The translations under genes were made by a program, and so were the position numbers. Below are positions 35,035 to 43,936 of a stretch of DNA of 64,000 nt, piece by piece (positions within the stretch are counted from its first letter, which is position 1; every line of letters starts with the position of its first letter). This DNA is from OMIW01 sp044235645 (GTDB lineage Bacteria > Bdellovibrionota_C > UBA2361 > OMIW01): positions 248,001 to 312,000 of the forward strand of contig JBIIHQ010000001.1 of NCBI GenBank assembly GCA_044235645.1, given 5' to 3'. The notes under the pieces are model-generated. The model was not told the DNA's origin and did no database searches. It worked only from the letters and a program-made list of their open reading frames with translations.

Positions 35035-38000
35035 CTAGTCGACGACTCGGTATAGAACGGAAGTGCCCGACCGGAGCATGGGAATGAATAAATCCCCTCT
35101 CTCCTGGAATTTCTTCTCTCCCAAAGAATTGAAAAAGCCGGTTGCATACAATTGTGTCTCGAGTGAGCCAACAATGACGTACCTGACCCGATATCTCTTG
35201 AGAAGAGTGAGGGCTTCTTCTGCCGATTGGGTTGAGTAAATCAATTTGACGGACTGCCGCCGTCTCAGAATCTCTTCGCGTGCCGTCCCCCGCTGGTTGG
35301 TATGATGCTCCCAGCCAAGAACGGACGAAAGTCCTGTATTCATTGAGATCCTCGTGTAGTCCTGGTAGGGGGCGCCCGTTGCTTCGAGAATAATCTCTGT
35401 TCCTCGCACATTTTGATTCAGCCAGCGACAGATATCCCAATCCGTATTGAAGCTCGCCGAAAGATAGGCTGTGCCATCGAGAGAGGGACTGGGTTGGGGA
35501 GCGCGATGAATCTTTGTGAGGCTGTATCCGTTCAGAACCGAGCCGAGAAGACCAAAAGCAACCGATGCTGTTAAAATAATAGCGGTGGGAGCATCCCAGA
35601 TATTGGGAAATCTGTCGCCGATCCTTACGCACAATCCCTGTCGGAAGAGCACGATGAGGGTAAAGCACACCACGATAAGAAAAAAGGCTCCCACTAAAAG
35701 TATCGCACCGTGATGTGTTGTCTCGGGATAGAGGATTATGATCATTGGACAACTCAGAGCGGCTAATGCAACTGAGATTAGGCTGGAGACGGAGCTTTCA
35801 ATCCTGTTTGATCGATTTTGAAACCATCGCACCGAAAGTGCTGCCGAAACAACTCCCAGAACCCACCACAGAGGGGTGTAAAACTTGAAGATAGTATTCA
35901 TTCTGTCGCTTACGTACCGGAGCTCTGCAAATACGAGAACAAAGGCACTCGACCAGAGCAGTCCCGCTGTGACGACTTGTCGCTCGTCACCTTGCTGATG
36001 AGCTATTGCCTCACACCATAAATGGTGCGCGATGATACCGATTGCCGTCGCAACAAAAAAAAGGGAGTATCGGACGCCGGGGATATTACGAACCAAAATG
36101 GTATCGGCATAGAGAGCAATGACAGGGGCAACAAAAAAAATAAGCGAGACGAATTGAAATACTAGCCGTTCTCGCCGATAAATGATTGCGTGGCCGAACC
36201 CTGTAACAGCGATAATGACGAGCCAGATGCCGAAATGCCTCGCTAAGTGTGATAAGTTGTTGAACTCTTCCTCATAGACATATCCAAACCCGAGTGGCGT
36301 TGACCCCAGAATATTATTGACCAGGAACGGGAGAGCGACCACGGTCGCCGAGAGGCCCACGACTAGGAGGTCGAGGATTGAATTGCCGAGAATGGCAATA
36401 ATTGAGGAGGTATCATCTGTGACAATTCGATAAATCAACAGCAGAAGACCGACAGCAGATCCGATAATGGCCAGCAGGATGGCGTCCCAAGAATTTGTGG
36501 CGACGAGTAGTCCCACCATGGTCCCAAGGAAGACTCTCGAAACCATATAGGTCATACCGGTGGACCGCTTAATGGTCAGTAGAGAAACACCGAGTGCGAC
36601 TAATACCCCGAGAGGAGACGCGATATAATGTGCGTGTAAATCAGCGTGAAAGGTTGCCCAGAGGGGATACTCTGCGAATGCTGGAGATTTAAATAGTCGA
36701 GTGCTGGCCCAGAATGTATCGAACGTAACCTCTTTACCGGCAAGACAGGAAAGCACAGCCTCGGGGTTGCTTATAAAAAATATGCCGCATGCCAATAAAC
36801 TTGCGAGTCGAGGGGAGGATGACGTTATATTACTAATCAGAGCAGCAAGCGCTGACACAAAACAGGCCGCCACAGTCGCTATCGCGAGGTTATATGCAAC
36901 CCCAGGCCCTACTGCCGACATCTTGGCCATCTGGCCGAAAAGATAGGTGCCCAGGTAGTAATAGCGCATTGGATTACCCGATGCCCAAGGGTCGGTGGGA
37001 GGAAGATTTGTTTCTCTCAGAAAATAATTAAGAAAGGAGAAGTCCATAGGCTTCTCACCCCAAAAGATTTCTCCCTGAAACGATCTAAAAATAAGAATGC
37101 TCAGAAAAGAAAACCAGAAGAGTAGAGATGACTCGGAGAGATACTGGCGCATCCCGGTACCCTTTACCATGAGGCGCAACATGACCGAGGCGACCGCTAC
37201 AATCCAGATACTTCCAGAGGTAGCGTGGGCAATATCGACAGCATTGAGCCACCAGAAAAAACCGAAGAATAGGAAGATCCCAGCCGGGCGAGATGCGAAA
37301 CCAGCACTGACCTCGGATAAACCCATCCCCCGAATCAACGGCAATCGTACAATCCAAGACAGAAGCTCAATGACGCAAGCCCATGCTATTAAGGACCCAA
37401 GAGTGTAAGGAGTAAAAGGCGGGTGGGAGCTTGACGACTCCGCTGAAGCTGTCTGGACCTTGTGAATGGTGTCATTAATCGGATGAAAGGGAGCGTTATT
37501 AACTCGTGATATGAAATCTGAGACAGGGATCGCGTCGGTTCGGCGAAAAATATAAACTTTTGGATGATCGTAAAGTGTGAGACTCTCGTCCGATATATCG
37601 TCGTTGATTGAAAAAAATGGTGCCAAGGCTGGATAGTTTTTGACCGTCTTCTCCAGCTTAAAGCCAAGGTTGCCGTTGAAGAGTTCCTGGATAAATCGAG
37701 CAGAAAACGGATATCGCTCAGGCCAGCGCGGAACCGAGGCAGGAATCTTGGCACTTGGAAAAATAAGATAGTCAGCCGATGTCAGCTGCTCCGCCATGGT
37801 CGCTATTTTTGCCTGACTTTCGGGCTCATATATCCCGATTTCATCTTCCGGTGACCACATGAGAAAGTTTCGAGTCGAGAAACCGGGAAGGTCTATCGGA
37901 AGTTTATCATCCCAATGAACTCCCAAAATTCTCGAACCTCGGGGGACGTTATCGAAAACCCACCGAGAAGCAATCTGATAGGGGTGTGGTACCGAGTAGA

Positions 38001-39402
38001 TACTAGAGAAAGCGAGCACTCGAATGATCAGGGGAACGGCGAGTAAAATAGTCAGAAGGGGTAAAAGAGCAGGTTTTACAAAACTCAGGAAGGAATTAAG
38101 AATCGTGGAGGGACCAGCTTTTTCGAGTTTTTGGAAGCTGGATGACAGCCGTTTAGAGCCATAGACGATCGCTTGACCAGCATAACAGAAAAGAAGCGGA
38201 TACAGTGGTAGAAGATAACGGGGAAATTTCACGAAAGAGCCCGCGACGGAACCCGTGAAGATGAGCGCCCAGAAGAGGGGAACGGCCCTTGCTCTGGTTG
38301 GTGGGCTAACCAGTTCCAATAAGATTCCTGCAATAACTAGCAGAGCCGTGAGAGGTCCAAGGGTAGTCCAGAATGCCTCCTGAAGAGGATATAGGAAGGG
38401 TGCGGTACCCGTGTACTGAACGGTATACGGTCGAGGATCGACGACTCCTCGAACCATCGCGATTTCCCCCCCCACATCAGCCAGAAATCGGTCTGAAAAC
38501 AAGATGGAAAGGAGAGAGCACCTTCCGTCTGACCGAAGGCAATCCCAAAAGTTTGTCGTCCCCTTCCAATCGAACGCATATGGCTCTCCAAGGAAGAATA
38601 TGATTGCGATGAGCGGAGCGCAGACGATCGGGTATCGCCATCCTCGCCAAGAGGAAGTGACTGAACGGCCGAAGAAGTGGAGGATGATGGCGGAAATCGC
38701 TCCGACCCCGATTATCATTCCCCCTAAAAGATGGGAACCACCTGCCATGGATACACCGATACCACCAAGAATCAGTAAGATTGGCAGGGGATTTTCCCTG
38801 AATTGGAACCGGTGCATTAAAAAGGCAAAGGATGCTGGAGCGAGCAGGGTCAGAGCGCCGATCTTCGTTGCGAGCGCTAATCCGATGGTGATAGCAGCGA
38901 TGAGGTAGTGTCGCCATTTCCCGCGTTCTGCAATTGCAGCCATTGCTATAAGCGCTTCAAGGCTCAGGGTGGTGAGAAGGATATCCACCGTGAAAAAATG
39001 GCTATTCTGGAGCACAAACGTGTTAGTGGCGATGAGAAAGGCAGCCCAGTAGCCAACCGATAAGCGATTAAAGAGGTTTACCCCAAGACGAAATGTTGCG
39101 TTTATCAACCATACCGATATCAGGGCGTTGATAAATCTCCCTGTATAAAAAAGGCCGTCATAGGTTGCTGCCTCTGGCCAGAGGAAAGAAGCGGTTTCCG
39201 ATAGACCTTTGAGGAGGTAGAATGGCAAGGATCCGTAGGCAAATGAACGTGGAAAAGGATTCGCCCAGGTGAGTGATTCCGTCATCATGACAATACCCCG
39301 TTCGTCCGGGTGGTAGCCGATACCGTGGCTTATCGCGAAAAATCGGAGCAGGAATCCGAACGAGCAGATCGCGGTGAGGAGGAGTGGGATACGATGCTTC
39401 AT
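35035..39402 (-). CDS. Giant GT39/PMT-like and DUF2298 fusion membrane protein
   Basis: A 1455-residue protein with two halves. The N-terminal half (about 1-600) is GT39/PMT-like: HPDE at residues 31-34 in the first external loop (the Asp/Glu site that activates lipid-linked mannose donors in PMTs), about 11 membrane segments, then a soluble lobe. A linker (about 600-655) is followed by a complete DUF2298 half with GEKPMDFSFLN (near 780) and NPMRYYYLGTYLFGQ (near 813), many further membrane segments and an exported C-terminal lobe with EATGAPY, LGWEHH and YVIVGSLE. No stop or frame break interrupts it. The likely role is transfer of a sugar from a polyprenyl-phosphate donor outside the inner membrane (inference). 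Confidence 0.85.
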   Translation of the reverse strand: MKHRIPLLLTAICSFGFLLRFFAISHGIGYHPDERGIVMMTESLTWANPFPRSFAYGSLPFYLLKGLSETASFLWPEAATYDGLFYTGRFINALISVWLINATFRLGVNLFNRLSVGYWAAFLIATNTFVLQNSHFFTVDILLTTLSLEALIAMAAIAERGKWRHYLIAAITIGLALATKIGALTLLAPASFAFLMHRFQFRENPLPILLILGGIGVSMAGGSHLLGGMIIGVGAISAIILHFFGRSVTSSWRGWRYPIVCAPLIAIIFFLGEPYAFDWKGTTNFWDCLRSDGRCSLLSILFSDRFLADVGGEIAMVRGVVDPRPYTVQYTGTAPFLYPLQEAFWTTLGPLTALLVIAGILLELVSPPTRARAVPLFWALIFTGSVAGSFVKFPRYLLPLYPLLFCYAGQAIVYGSKRLSSSFQKLEKAGPSTILNSFLSFVKPALLPLLTILLAVPLIIRVLAFSSIYSVPHPYQIASRWVFDNVPRGSRILGVHWDDKLPIDLPGFSTRNFLMWSPEDEIGIYEPESQAKIATMAEQLTSADYLIFPSAKIPASVPRWPERYPFSARFIQELFNGNLGFKLEKTVKNYPALAPFFSINDDISDESLTLYDHPKVYIFRRTDAIPVSDFISRVNNAPFHPINDTIHKVQTASAESSSSHPPFTPYTLGSLIAWACVIELLSWIVRLPLIRGMGLSEVSAGFASRPAGIFLFFGFFWWLNAVDIAHATSGSIWIVAVASVMLRLMVKGTGMRQYLSESSLLFWFSFLSILIFRSFQGEIFWGEKPMDFSFLNYFLRETNLPPTDPWASGNPMRYYYLGTYLFGQMAKMSAVGPGVAYNLAIATVAACFVSALAALISNITSSSPRLASLLACGIFFISNPEAVLSCLAGKEVTFDTFWASTRLFKSPAFAEYPLWATFHADLHAHYIASPLGVLVALGVSLLTIKRSTGMTYMVSRVFLGTMVGLLVATNSWDAILLAIIGSAVGLLLLIYRIVTDDTSSIIAILGNSILDLLVVGLSATVVALPFLVNNILGSTPLGFGYVYEEEFNNLSHLARHFGIWLVIIAVTGFGHAIIYRRERLVFQFVSLIFFVAPVIALYADTILVRNIPGVRYSLFFVATAIGIIAHHLWCEAIAHQQGDERQVVTAGLLWSSAFVLVFAELRYVSDRMNTIFKFYTPLWWVLGVVSAALSVRWFQNRSNRIESSVSSLISVALAALSCPMIIILYPETTHHGAILLVGAFFLIVVCFTLIVLFRQGLCVRIGDRFPNIWDAPTAIILTASVAFGLLGSVLNGYSLTKIHRAPQPSPSLDGTAYLSASFNTDWDICRWLNQNVRGTEIILEATGAPYQDYTRISMNTGLSSVLGWEHHTNQRGTAREEILRRRQSVKLIYSTQSAEEALTLLKRYRVRYVIVGSLETQLYATGFFNSLGEKKFQERGDLFIPMLRSGTSVLYRVVD

Positions 39403-39430
39403 GGGTCGGATAACAGAGAAGTTCCGTTCA

Positions 39431-39447
39431 AAATAGGACAGCTATTT
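39431..39447. promoter_or_regulatory. Inverted repeat in divergent promoter region
   Basis: AAATAG (39431-39436) and CTATTT (39442-39447) flank GACAG in the 200-nt space between the divergent 1455-residue fusion gene and the 579-residue membrane protein gene. It could be a shared regulatory site for the cluster. Confidence 0.25.
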
Positions 39448-39606
39448 GGGACTTGAAGGGCGGAAATGTCGAAGAGCCATTAGGTCAGGGATATCTCGCC
39501 CTGTCAGCTCTATCGTACGTGTTTCGGCCCGGAATCGCGAGGGGTCTGAACGAGGCCATTGGTTCTAAACCTGTTTATGTATTTTCCGCTGATAAGGGGA
39601 GCCAGA

Positions 39607-41346
39607 ATGTTTTCCGTGTTGTCGGTCAGACGCCTGGTTTGTTTCACCTCCGGTTTCTTTATCTTTTTGTGCGCTCATTTGGCTTCCCGTATGGGAGATT
39701 TCGCCAAGGATCCTGGTGTGGGATGGCATATCGCGTCGGGTCAATGGATTCTGAAGCACGGGACGGTTCCGTGGTTTGACCCCTTTTTAGCTTATAAAGA
39801 GCCCCTCCCCTGGATATCGGATCAGTGGGGCTCTGACGTTATATTCGCCCTTTTATACGGTAGTGGCGGATGGGTAGGGTTGTACAATTTTCTAATCCTC
39901 GTTTATCTCGGAGCTTTTTTTCTCCTGGTTTATCCGGTGGTCAAGGAGCGGTCGGGGAGCACTCTCATAACTCTTGTTGCCACTATTTTCTCCTCAAAGC
40001 CAGCAGAGATACACTTCATCTTACGTCCGGTCATTTTCGGTTTTTTCTTTATGGCACTGTTGGGCCGCCTTCTACCCTTGATAGGGAAAGAATCAGGACT
40101 GCTTTTGTCAAGAATCGGTCGATGGGCATTTTTTCTCTTTTTTGCATGGGCAAACCTTCATCCCTCCTTTGCTTATGGTCTGATTATTCTGGCTCTCTAT
40201 TCTTTTGTGGCGGGAGGGTGGGACATTCTTGCAGAGGGGCGAAAACGGTGTGCGCTGAGGGGAGCCACAGCAGTGGTGGCGGGCGCAATTGGAAGCCTCT
40301 GTACCCCGTACGGTTGGCGATTGCACCAGAGTATTTTGTCGCTTGGTTCAAGTAAATACTTCATGAGGCTTCACGAGGAATGGATGCCTCTTGACATTCT
40401 CCGTTCTGAAGGAATGTTCTTCATATTAATCGTGGGCACGATAATGGTGGCTACGTGGATTCGGGCAGCTCGGGGTCAACGGGTGGTCGCCTCAGGGATT
40501 GCTGAGGCAGTTATTCTCGCATTTGCGGCCCGATCCGGATTCGCTCACCTGAGGATGATACCCTATTTTTTCATATTGGCTGCCCCGCTTTTTGGCTCCT
40601 CCCTCCTTCTAGTTGCCGATATTTCAGAAACTAAGTTAGCTCGTTTTGTCACAGGCCTTCGTGACCGATTCAGAGCGCGAGAACAATTTGAGTGTCAGCG
40701 AGCCTCTCCCACACTTCTCATGGCACTTCTTTTTTTGGTTTGTCTCGTAGGAAGTATCTGGGAGCGAGTTGCCGGATTTCCGACTATTGAACGTCAAGTT
40801 GAGACTGAAGAAGTAAGCAAATTCGGGGATCTCGATAGGTCGATGCCCATCCCTCTCGGACCTTCTCATGCTGAATTTCCGTATCAAGGTTTGGCGTATG
40901 TCAAGTCCCTTGCAAGCGAGCATACCGAGGCTCTCGCGAGGAAGGGCTCGATAGTGGTTTTGAGTCCACCTGAGTGGGGCGGATTTATTACCCTTTTTGG
41001 TAAGGGTGTCGTGAAGCCGTTGTTTGATGACCGAAATACCATGTTGGGGGAAGAGCGTTACGCATCGTATTTTCGGGCGGCAGCCTCCTGTGGAGGTTTG
41101 ATGGCGCTTGCGCAGCAATTGAGGGCTGATTTCTTGATGATTCCTTCCCGGGGACTTACGATAGGCAGATGTGTCCCCCAAATTGTGGAACAGGGGAGAG
41201 CAGGAGGCCCTCGTGAGGGCAACGTTTGCACAGGAACGGAGCCTTGTTGGGCGCAACCGTTGGAACCGCAGTTGCCAAATTATGCCGATAATGTTGCCTT
41301 TGTTTATCGGGTTCCACCTGCTCAAGGGGTGAAACCAGCTCGCTAA
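39607..41346 (+). CDS. GT-C-like membrane protein of unknown function
   Basis: A 579-residue protein with about ten membrane segments. The first external loop reads DPGVGWHIASGQWILKHGTVPWFDPF and then WISDQWGSDVIFALLY. This pattern recurs in a family of uncharacterised GT39-like bacterial membrane proteins (D..WH...G.WIL.HG.VP..DPF), so it is probably a third GT-C enzyme of the cluster. The last 150 residues are an exported, Cys-containing lobe. The ATG at 39607 has AAGGGGAG upstream; an in-frame TTG at 39559 has none. It begins a plus-strand run with the VKOR-DsbA and GT2 genes. Confidence 0.78.
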   Translation: MFSVLSVRRLVCFTSGFFIFLCAHLASRMGDFAKDPGVGWHIASGQWILKHGTVPWFDPFLAYKEPLPWISDQWGSDVIFALLYGSGGWVGLYNFLILVYLGAFFLLVYPVVKERSGSTLITLVATIFSSKPAEIHFILRPVIFGFFFMALLGRLLPLIGKESGLLLSRIGRWAFFLFFAWANLHPSFAYGLIILALYSFVAGGWDILAEGRKRCALRGATAVVAGAIGSLCTPYGWRLHQSILSLGSSKYFMRLHEEWMPLDILRSEGMFFILIVGTIMVATWIRAARGQRVVASGIAEAVILAFAARSGFAHLRMIPYFFILAAPLFGSSLLLVADISETKLARFVTGLRDRFRAREQFECQRASPTLLMALLFLVCLVGSIWERVAGFPTIERQVETEEVSKFGDLDRSMPIPLGPSHAEFPYQGLAYVKSLASEHTEALARKGSIVVLSPPEWGGFITLFGKGVVKPLFDDRNTMLGEERYASYFRAAASCGGLMALAQQLRADFLMIPSRGLTIGRCVPQIVEQGRAGGPREGNVCTGTEPCWAQPLEPQLPNYADNVAFVYRVPPAQGVKPAR

Positions 41347-41401
41347 GCTGGTAGTCGCCTAAGCTCGTTCGATTTTTTTTGATCAAGTTCGGTTGAGGCT
41401 T

Positions 41402-42673
41402 ATGCATCAGAAGGCGGCTGTAACAGCTCATTATCTCCTCCGTTGGATCGCCCTTTTGGCCTGTTTGTGCGGTTTTTGCCTTTCTCTATACCTTCTTTTC
41501 GAGTACCACAGCGCGATTGCCAATCCTGATTATCGGGCTCCGTGCGATATCTCCCTATCGGTGTCCTGCACGACGGTCGCACGAAGCAGGTTTAGTGCCC
41601 TTTTCGGTATTCCGGTTGCAGCGGTCGGAGTGGTCGCTTTTTTTATCACGGCGTTTATGGTCGTCGCCTCCTGGTGGGTTGAGCTCAGTGCTGCTCTTTG
41701 GGTAGTAACTCTCGGCGGGGTCGCAGGTAGTGGAGTTTTGTTTATTGTATCGAAGTATCTGATCGGAGTGCTGTGCCCCCTTTGTTGCGTTATCTATGGA
41801 ATATGGATAATCCTCGCCCTTCTTTTTGTGCCATGGGTCCTGCACCATGGTGTTCGACGCGCATTGGGTGTTGCAGCGCGACAAATCCTCTCCTTTCCTG
41901 CGATACTCCGGCGGAGTCTCAAGGGCGGTGTCGACGCTACTCTTGCACTAATTGGTTCGCTACTCTCCCTTTCGGTGACGCTTTTTGCTCTTTCTCTTCC
42001 CTCTCTCGTCGATTTTTCAGGTAATAGCAACTCGCCGGTGGATGACTTTTTACGTGAAGAGGTCCAAAGATGGCAGGTGAATCCTATTCAAAAAATACCA
42101 GAGACTAAGGATGGAGAAGGGGCGGATTTTTTTCGTGGTCCACCTGATGCTTCGATTCGGATTGTCGAGTTTGCGGATTTCGAATGTGGGGCCTGTCAGC
42201 TGATTTATCCGAGGATTGAAGAGTTACTCAATCAATATGGTGATGTCATTCGCTACTCTCTCCATCATTATCCCCTCGATTCGAGTTGTAATAAGTACAT
42301 CAAAAGGCCTGTCCATCGTCATGCCTGCCAACAGGCACTAATGGCTCGGTGCGCGGGTATTCAAGGCAAATACTGGGAAAGTGTGAGCGCAATATTCAGA
42401 CGGGGAATTCAGTTTGGGTTGGGGCGAGCAGATTCGTTTGGAGATTCTGATGTCAGAGAGCAAGCGAGATCTCTCGGCCTCGATTCTGAGGTTCTCTTGG
42501 GTTGTATGGACTCTCAAGCTCAGCGACAGGCTCTTGAGCGTGATATCGACCTTGCCCAATCTTTAGGTTTATCGGGCACGCCCAGTTTTTGGGTCAATGA
42601 GAGGAGGGTGGGACGGCCAAATGCGGAGGTAATCAGAGCTATCATTAATTCAGTCATAGAGAGAGATAGATGA
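41402..42673 (+). CDS. VKOR-DsbA fusion: self-contained disulfide-forming protein
   Basis: A 423-residue protein. The N-terminal vitamin K epoxide reductase domain (about 10-150) has loop cysteines C48 and C56, the Ser-Arg-Phe...FGIP segment, and the quinone-site motif C125-P-L-C128. Further membrane helices follow, then a periplasmic DsbA-like thioredoxin domain (about 245-423) with C262-G-A-C265, an internal Cys pair and the cis-Pro region LSGTPSFWVNE. Such fusions replace DsbB plus DsbA: the DsbA part oxidises exported proteins and the VKOR part passes electrons to quinone. The ATG at 41402 has GAGGC upstream. Its place between glycosyltransferase genes suggests it serves their exported Cys-bearing lobes (inference). 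Confidence 0.92.
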   Translation: MHQKAAVTAHYLLRWIALLACLCGFCLSLYLLFEYHSAIANPDYRAPCDISLSVSCTTVARSRFSALFGIPVAAVGVVAFFITAFMVVASWWVELSAALWVVTLGGVAGSGVLFIVSKYLIGVLCPLCCVIYGIWIILALLFVPWVLHHGVRRALGVAARQILSFPAILRRSLKGGVDATLALIGSLLSLSVTLFALSLPSLVDFSGNSNSPVDDFLREEVQRWQVNPIQKIPETKDGEGADFFRGPPDASIRIVEFADFECGACQLIYPRIEELLNQYGDVIRYSLHHYPLDSSCNKYIKRPVHRHACQQALMARCAGIQGKYWESVSAIFRRGIQFGLGRADSFGDSDVREQARSLGLDSEVLLGCMDSQAQRQALERDIDLAQSLGLSGTPSFWVNERRVGRPNAEVIRAIINSVIERDR

Positions 42674-42698
42674 TTGCGCATTCAATAGCGAGACTTCC

Positions 42699-43715
42699 TT
42701 GGCTTCGATAATTGTCCACATTGTAACCTTCAACCATCAAGATACCATTGAGCCATGTCTTCGTGCTATCATTGCGCAAGAAAGGGTCTCATCTCTGAGG
42801 GTAATCGTAACCGACAATAATTCCTCAGACGATACATTAGCCCATGTCTCTCAGTTTCTCGGTGAGACAGTTTCCTTGCATCGTAATTCAGCAAACATCG
42901 GCTTTGCGGCTGCTCACAATTGGGGGGTAGCGCGTTTTCTCGAATCAGATGCCGATTTTCTTGTGATCCTGAACCCAGATGTTGCACTCGAACGAAATGC
43001 TCTCTGGGAATTGAGTAATGGGTTACAGAGGTGGCCATCATGCGGGGCGGCTACGGGTCTTCTTCTTCGCAGTGATGGCAATCTTCACCCGCTTCAACCA
43101 GAGGTGGTAGACTCGGCTGGTATCGAGTTTACACCCCAGTTTAGGCACCTCGATCGCTTTGCTGATCGACTCCTTAGAGATGTAATGATTGAGGAAGGGG
43201 AGATTCAAGGGGCAACAGGAGCTTATTTAGCGATTCGTAGAAAATTTATCGAACGGGTTTCTTTAGATGCTGGAAGCAATGCTGCTTTGTACAGGCTTTA
43301 TCCAGCCCTGAAAGAAGGAGCAACAGAGCGAAAGCAGCTTTTCGATGAGGCGTTCTTCGCTTATCGAGAGGATGCTGAACTCGCATTGAGAGGAAGGCTT
43401 TTGGGCGAGAGGTTTGTCATTATTCCTCGCTCAAGAGGAGCCCATCAGCGACAGGTAACTCCCGAGAGAAGATCGAGGCTCGCCCCAGAAATTAACAAAC
43501 TCGGAGTGAGAAATAGATTTTTACTGCAATTAGCTGTTTTTTCCTGGAGGCACCATTGGAGGTGGTTCTTAGGAGGTGTCATGTGGAGGAACATAGTCGT
43601 AATTTTCGCGGTTTTTTTTCGAGAAAGGAGCTCTCTGGAAGCTTTTTGGGAGGTTTTTTTGCTTTTACCGAGAGCCCTGCAGCGACGCAGGGAGCTTTTT
43701 AATAAATTAGAGTAA
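42699..43715 (+). CDS. Family 2 glycosyltransferase
   Basis: A 338-residue GT-A fold protein of glycosyltransferase family 2, rhamnosyltransferase-like in pattern. Seen: VHIVTFNHQDTIEPCLRAI, TDNNSSDDT (nucleotide binding), NIGFAAAHNWGV, VILNPDVALE (metal site), and EIQGATGAYLAIRR, then FDEAFFAYREDAELALRGRLLG. A C-terminal hydrophobic stretch could hold it at the membrane. The start is TTG at 42699, because homology begins at once and no better in-frame codon is upstream. It lies 25 nt after the VKOR-DsbA gene. The RmlC-like epimerase at 28.4 kb fits with a rhamnose-type substrate. Confidence 0.93.
   Translation: MASIIVHIVTFNHQDTIEPCLRAIIAQERVSSLRVIVTDNNSSDDTLAHVSQFLGETVSLHRNSANIGFAAAHNWGVARFLESDADFLVILNPDVALERNALWELSNGLQRWPSCGAATGLLLRSDGNLHPLQPEVVDSAGIEFTPQFRHLDRFADRLLRDVMIEEGEIQGATGAYLAIRRKFIERVSLDAGSNAALYRLYPALKEGATERKQLFDEAFFAYREDAELALRGRLLGERFVIIPRSRGAHQRQVTPERRSRLAPEINKLGVRNRFLLQLAVFSWRHHWRWFLGGVMWRNIVVIFAVFFRERSSLEAFWEVFLLLPRALQRRRELFNKLE
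43675..43700 (+). terminator. Hairpin plus T-run within the 3' end of the GT2 gene
   Basis: CCCTGC (43675-43680) and GCAGGG (43687-43692) form a 6-bp stem with a 6-nt loop, followed by AGCTTTTT. A second T-run of eight follows the stop codon. The arrangement fits an intrinsic terminator that overlaps the last codons of the glycosyltransferase gene and closes the plus-strand cluster. Confidence 0.5.
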
Positions 43716-43936
43716 TTTTTTTTATATGGCGGATCTCGCTGATTTTAGGTTAGGCTTTAATCGTGAAGGAAATAGAAAATTTAATGATTAATAGTCCTTA
43801 ATTTCAGGTCATCAACGGGATTGGTTCTTCTTGTTGGTAGTAGTGGTATTCCTCGATTCCCCGATGTTTCAACCGTTGTAGGTTACAACTGGGGCTCGTA
43901 AAAGTACTAGGCAAACCATCATCAGGGGACAATCGC

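Noticed and set aside
35018..35752. 244-codon minus-strand frame inside the 1455-residue fusion gene
   Set aside because: Shifted-frame shadow of a clear gene; Ser/Arg-rich composition and no domain.
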